From: Nymphaea colorata
Lineage: Eukaryota > Streptophyta > Magnoliopsida > Nymphaeales > Nymphaeaceae
Assembly (NCBI RefSeq): GCF_008831285.2
Contig: NC_045139.1
Location: 24,780,412-24,844,411 of the forward strand
Reading direction: 5' to 3'
DNA length: 64,000 nucleotides
Shown: positions 63,999 to 64,000 of the stretch, piece by piece
How the letters are laid out: the number at the start of each line of letters is the position of its first letter
How positions within the stretch are numbered: position 1 is the stretch's first letter
Translations under genes and position numbers: made by a program
Notes under the pieces: generated by a model
Database searches by the model: none
What the model saw: only the letters and a program-made list of their open reading frames with translations
Told to the model about the DNA's origin: nothing

Positions 63999-64000
63999 GG

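Noticed and set aside
1-64000. CRISPR arrays, rRNA, tRNA genes, bacterial operons
   Set aside because: None seen. The only tRNA-related sequences are primer-binding sites.

Overview
The window is plant nuclear DNA, almost certainly from an angiosperm with a repeat-rich genome. The evidence is Ty3/gypsy LTR retrotransposons with initiator-Met tRNA primer sites, a Ty1/copia element, a hAT MITE with an 8-bp target duplication, and exons of a plant exosome gene (RRP45/CER7 type) with ordinary plant introns. The species cannot be named from the sequence. Only one host gene is supported.

Layout. 1-3.7 kb: AT-rich non-coding DNA with small repeats. 3.7-4.26 kb: a possible DNA transposon carrying a 51-bp tandem repeat. 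4.26-8.9 kb: a 5'-truncated long LTR ('V'), interrupted by a solo LTR (5247-8037) and by a hAT MITE (8225-8632). 8999-20391: complete non-autonomous LTR element 1 (target duplication GACTC; LTRs about 3.6 kb), with no gag or pol but one long unrecognised ORF. 20624-33840: complete but decayed Ty3/gypsy chromovirus-type element 2 (target duplication GTCGG; LTRs about 4.0 kb). 34123-55169: a nest. LTR X (target duplication CCTAT) holds the 3' remnant of element Y (35855-39798) and complete element 3 (39848-55103, target duplication TAGGT). The 3' LTR of element 3 is itself split by solo LTR W (50878-54795, target duplication GCTCG). 55.2-57.9 kb: non-coding DNA with a MITE-like and a hAT/PIF-like DNA element. 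58.2-60.9 kb: first four coding exons of RRP45 on the + strand. 62.27 kb to the end: 3' half of a Ty1/copia element on the - strand, downstream of exon 4 and presumably inside intron 4.

The LTRs V, 1, 2, 3, W, X and Y form one related group. They share terminal bases, a conserved block near the LTR 3' end, and (1, 2, 3) the same 12-nt primer site. The most unusual signal is that pol, or in element 1 an unrelated 3' ORF, runs in frame through the polypurine tract into the LTR. In all six LTRs with a visible start this frame stays open, usually for 95-190 codons. Several of the predicted tails share a Gly-Gly-Ala-Gly-Gly-Ala-like motif. A second shared signal is a consensus 5' splice site (GGTAAGT) about 1.6-1.9 kb into several LTRs, with a T-rich AG acceptor 1.1-1.9 kb further on; this suggests an intron carried inside the LTR. 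All boundaries were read by eye, and no alignment or database search was run.
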